From a virus, in the IMG/VR virus record IMGVR_UViG_3300042564_004221, positions 35,790 through 99,789 of that record: 64,000 bases of DNA; one strand, written 5' to 3'. The notes below the pieces were generated by a model. The model was not told where the DNA came from. It did not search any database and saw only the letters and a list, made by a program, of their open reading frames with translations. The translations under genes and the position numbers were made by a program. Every line of letters starts with the position of its first letter. The first letter of the stretch is position 1. This document shows positions 62,644 to 64,000 of the stretch, piece after piece.

Positions 62644-62940
62644 TTATGGACGTGTTGGAGTTGGGGTTGGAGTTGTGGTTGAAGTTACTGTTGGGGTTGG
62701 GGTTACTGCTGCGGTTGGGGAAGGCGTTGGTGTTATTGGATACACTCCATCATTAACTAATACAACACTACTAACATATAATGGTGCTATTGAATATGTA
62801 TCATTTATTAACCAAATATTTTTGGTTTGATTTTGTGTTAATTCAACTTGGTATTCCCACATTGCATCATCACATCTTCTATAATTAAAGTTCACTATCG
62901 TTGAACCCGTATTCGTTAAAGTATATTTACTACATGCCAT
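62644..62940 (-). CDS. Pro/Thr-tailed small protein, candidate glycosylation acceptor
   Basis: A 98-aa protein. Residues 1 to about 67 are a small beta head (MACSKYTLTNTGSTIVNFNY, CDDAMWEYQVELTQNQ). The last ~31 residues are Thr/Pro-rich (ITPTPSPTAAVTPTPTVTS). The tail type matches the proteins at 1-316 and 664-3006. It lies directly upstream of the GT60-like gene on the same strand. No signal peptide is seen. Probably a virion surface protein. Confidence 0.7.
   Translation of the reverse strand: MACSKYTLTNTGSTIVNFNYRRCDDAMWEYQVELTQNQTKNIWLINDTYSIAPLYVSSVVLVNDGVYPITPTPSPTAAVTPTPTVTSTTTPTPTPTRP
62649..62735 (-). repeat. GT-rich repeat encoding Thr/Pro tail
   Basis: Degenerate GGAGTT/GGGGTT hexamers, of the same type as at 680-866 and at the left edge. 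They encode the TPTP tail and could exchange with those sites by recombination. Confidence 0.6.
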
Positions 62941-62960
62941 AATTTTAAATGTTTTTTATA

Positions 62961-62968
62961 TAAATATC
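62961..62968 (-). promoter_or_regulatory. Putative late promoter core (TATTTATA)
   Basis: GATGATATTTATATAAAAAAC, 20 nt before ATG 62940. The rest of the 122-nt gap is AT-rich with no other clear signal. Confidence 0.55.
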
Positions 62969-63062
62969 ATCATTTTTGAAAATAAATTATATTTTTTTAT
63001 ATAGTTGTCGATTGTGATAATATTAAGAAGGTTAACATAATTTGTTTATAAACTATGATAGA

Positions 63063-64000
63063 TTATAATCCAAAACGACCTTTTAGTGCGTTATAGTTTT
63101 GTGTCACTTCAGCAGGTGATAATACCTTATTTGTGTAGAAAAAACAATTATATATAGCACCATTAAAAAGGTTAAGGGAAGGTGAATTATCTAATTTTAA
63201 TTGAGCTGTTTGACTTGTGTGTTGAACCGTTGAGCTTGTATTAATTGCTACTTGAGTTCCGTTTTCATATATAATTGACGTACTTGTATTAGGGTTATAT
63301 GTACAAGTTATGTTATATATTTGACCAACTACAGGGGCGACATTCCAATCTAATCTTTCACTAAGACCTGTTTCCCATCCAAACGAACTAGTCGTAAATG
63401 TAAGATTGATAAAATTAGAACCATTAAATGAAAATAATCCACCGTTAGTTTCGATAGAAGAAATTTCAAACCACATACTTAAAGAATATCCTTGAGGATA
63501 ACTTAATGTTATTGATGTAGATTGTGCGGTATCGTTAACTCCATCAAAATAAACTCCACCACCATTTGTACCACTATATACAGGTCCACCTAATAAAGCT
63601 AAGTCATATTCATTCCCACTCAAATCAGACCAAGTGGTTCCTGTTCTTGGATAAGACGGAACAAACCCACCATCCCACATTGCGGTTAGTCCACTAGTGA
63701 CAATATCTGGATAGTTAATATTGGTAACCATATAAGTAGAATTATCATTAAAATAATTCAATGCGTCGTAAATGGTGTTAATACCTGTTCCACCATATTG
63801 TGTTGCGATAGTTATTAATTCACTATCGTTTGACGCAAGTCTAATAGAAGGACCCTGAGAAGATTTTTGAGCGTAAACGGTATAACCATTTGAAGGAGGA
63901 CTTATACCATTCCAAAAACCTGTTGTAACAGTTGGTCCATAGTCTACAGACGTACTAACACCAATAAGAAAATCATTCTTTTTAAGGGTTCCTATTGAGA
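63063..64000 (-). CDS. LamG/concanavalin-like lectin-domain tail protein (partial, N-terminus outside window)
   Basis: The frame is open to the right edge; at least 311 residues are present. The C-terminal ~200 residues form a LamG-like jelly roll: LTAMWDGGFVPSYPRTGTTW, SDLSGNEYDLALLGGP, GGVYFDGVNDTAQSTS, LSMWFEISS and a final YNCFFYTNKVLSPAEVTQNY. This fold is common in phage fibres and binds sugars. The upstream part (SIGTLKKNDFLIGVSTSVDY) is also beta-rich. An apparent start at 63761 is only a TTG codon within the frame. Confidence 0.75.
   Translation of the reverse strand, partial: SIGTLKKNDFLIGVSTSVDYGPTVTTGFWNGISPPSNGYTVYAQKSSQGPSIRLASNDSELITIATQYGGTGINTIYDALNYFNDNSTYMVTNINYPDIVTSGLTAMWDGGFVPSYPRTGTTWSDLSGNEYDLALLGGPVYSGTNGGGVYFDGVNDTAQSTSITLSYPQGYSLSMWFEISSIETNGGLFSFNGSNFINLTFTTSSFGWETGLSERLDWNVAPVVGQIYNITCTYNPNTSTSIIYENGTQVAINTSSTVQHTSQTAQLKLDNSPSLNLFNGAIYNCFFYTNKVLSPAEVTQNYNALKGRFGL

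Noticed and set aside
62941-63062. Small RNA or tRNA in the AT-rich gap
   Set aside because: No cloverleaf, no T-loop GTTCRA motif and no stable hairpin other than AT-rich noise.

Overview
This window looks like part of a large, AT-rich, strictly lytic-type contractile-tailed phage (T4-like core). It carries T4-type sheath, tube, gp6, gp25, gp53, gp13/14/15-like and gp26/51-like genes together with a family B DNA polymerase, UvsX/RecA, a gp32-like SSB, a DnaB-like helicase and a FEN/RNase H nuclease. I see no integrase, tRNA, rRNA or CRISPR array. Several clues point to a Bacteroidota (flavobacteria-like) host: SprB-type repeats, a DUF5522-like CCGNGCxxCPY protein, and start regions that mostly lack a Shine-Dalgarno sequence and are A-rich. 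The host call is an inference.

Layout, left to right. 1-17.6 kb, minus strand: host-contact and baseplate-periphery genes, including Pro/Thr-tailed proteins, a 7-repeat SprB-like protein, a gpI-like tail protein, a PKD-domain protein, a 1709-aa protein with a membrane-segment cluster, and gp6. 17.6-25.1 kb, minus: gp25, a small CCGNGC protein, class II ribonucleotide reductase, helicase, FEN nuclease, UvsX and SSB. 25.2-49.2 kb, minus: the main virion block (2419-aa hub-like protein, gp53, 1680-aa OmpA-like-domain protein, tape measure, gp51/gp26-like pair, tube, HAD protein, sheath, gp15-, gp14-like and small neck genes). 49.3-54.1 kb, plus: SNF2 helicase, an Mn-superoxide dismutase fused to a probable PD-(D/E)XK-like domain, a gp13-like neck protein and a small protein. 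54-57.3 kb, minus: DNA polymerase and a small protein. 57.3-58 kb, plus: a ribbon-helix-helix (RHH) regulator overlapping an HNH endonuclease. 58-62.6 kb, minus: four tightly coupled glycosyltransferase-type genes. 62.6-64 kb, minus: a Pro/Thr-tailed protein and a LamG-domain protein that runs off the window.

Regulation. About 17 transcription units begin with TATTTAT(A/T/C) on the coding strand, from about 5 to 50 nt before the start codon. This is probably the phage's late-promoter core, and it reads as the reverse complement of the T4 late TATAAATA. Rho-independent terminators often sit directly before such a motif. One textbook sigma-70 promoter precedes the SSB gene. Many adjacent genes are joined by TAATG stop-start overlaps.

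Most striking: (1) the SOD-nuclease-like fusion in a virion/replication neighbourhood; (2) a glycosyltransferase island that includes a GT60/PF11397-like enzyme, the family that modifies Thr or hydroxyproline, next to a gene encoding a mucin-like Thr/Pro tail, with two more such tails at the other end of the window. The second suggests a phage-encoded virion O-glycosylation system. All functional assignments come from reading the sequence; no database searches were run.
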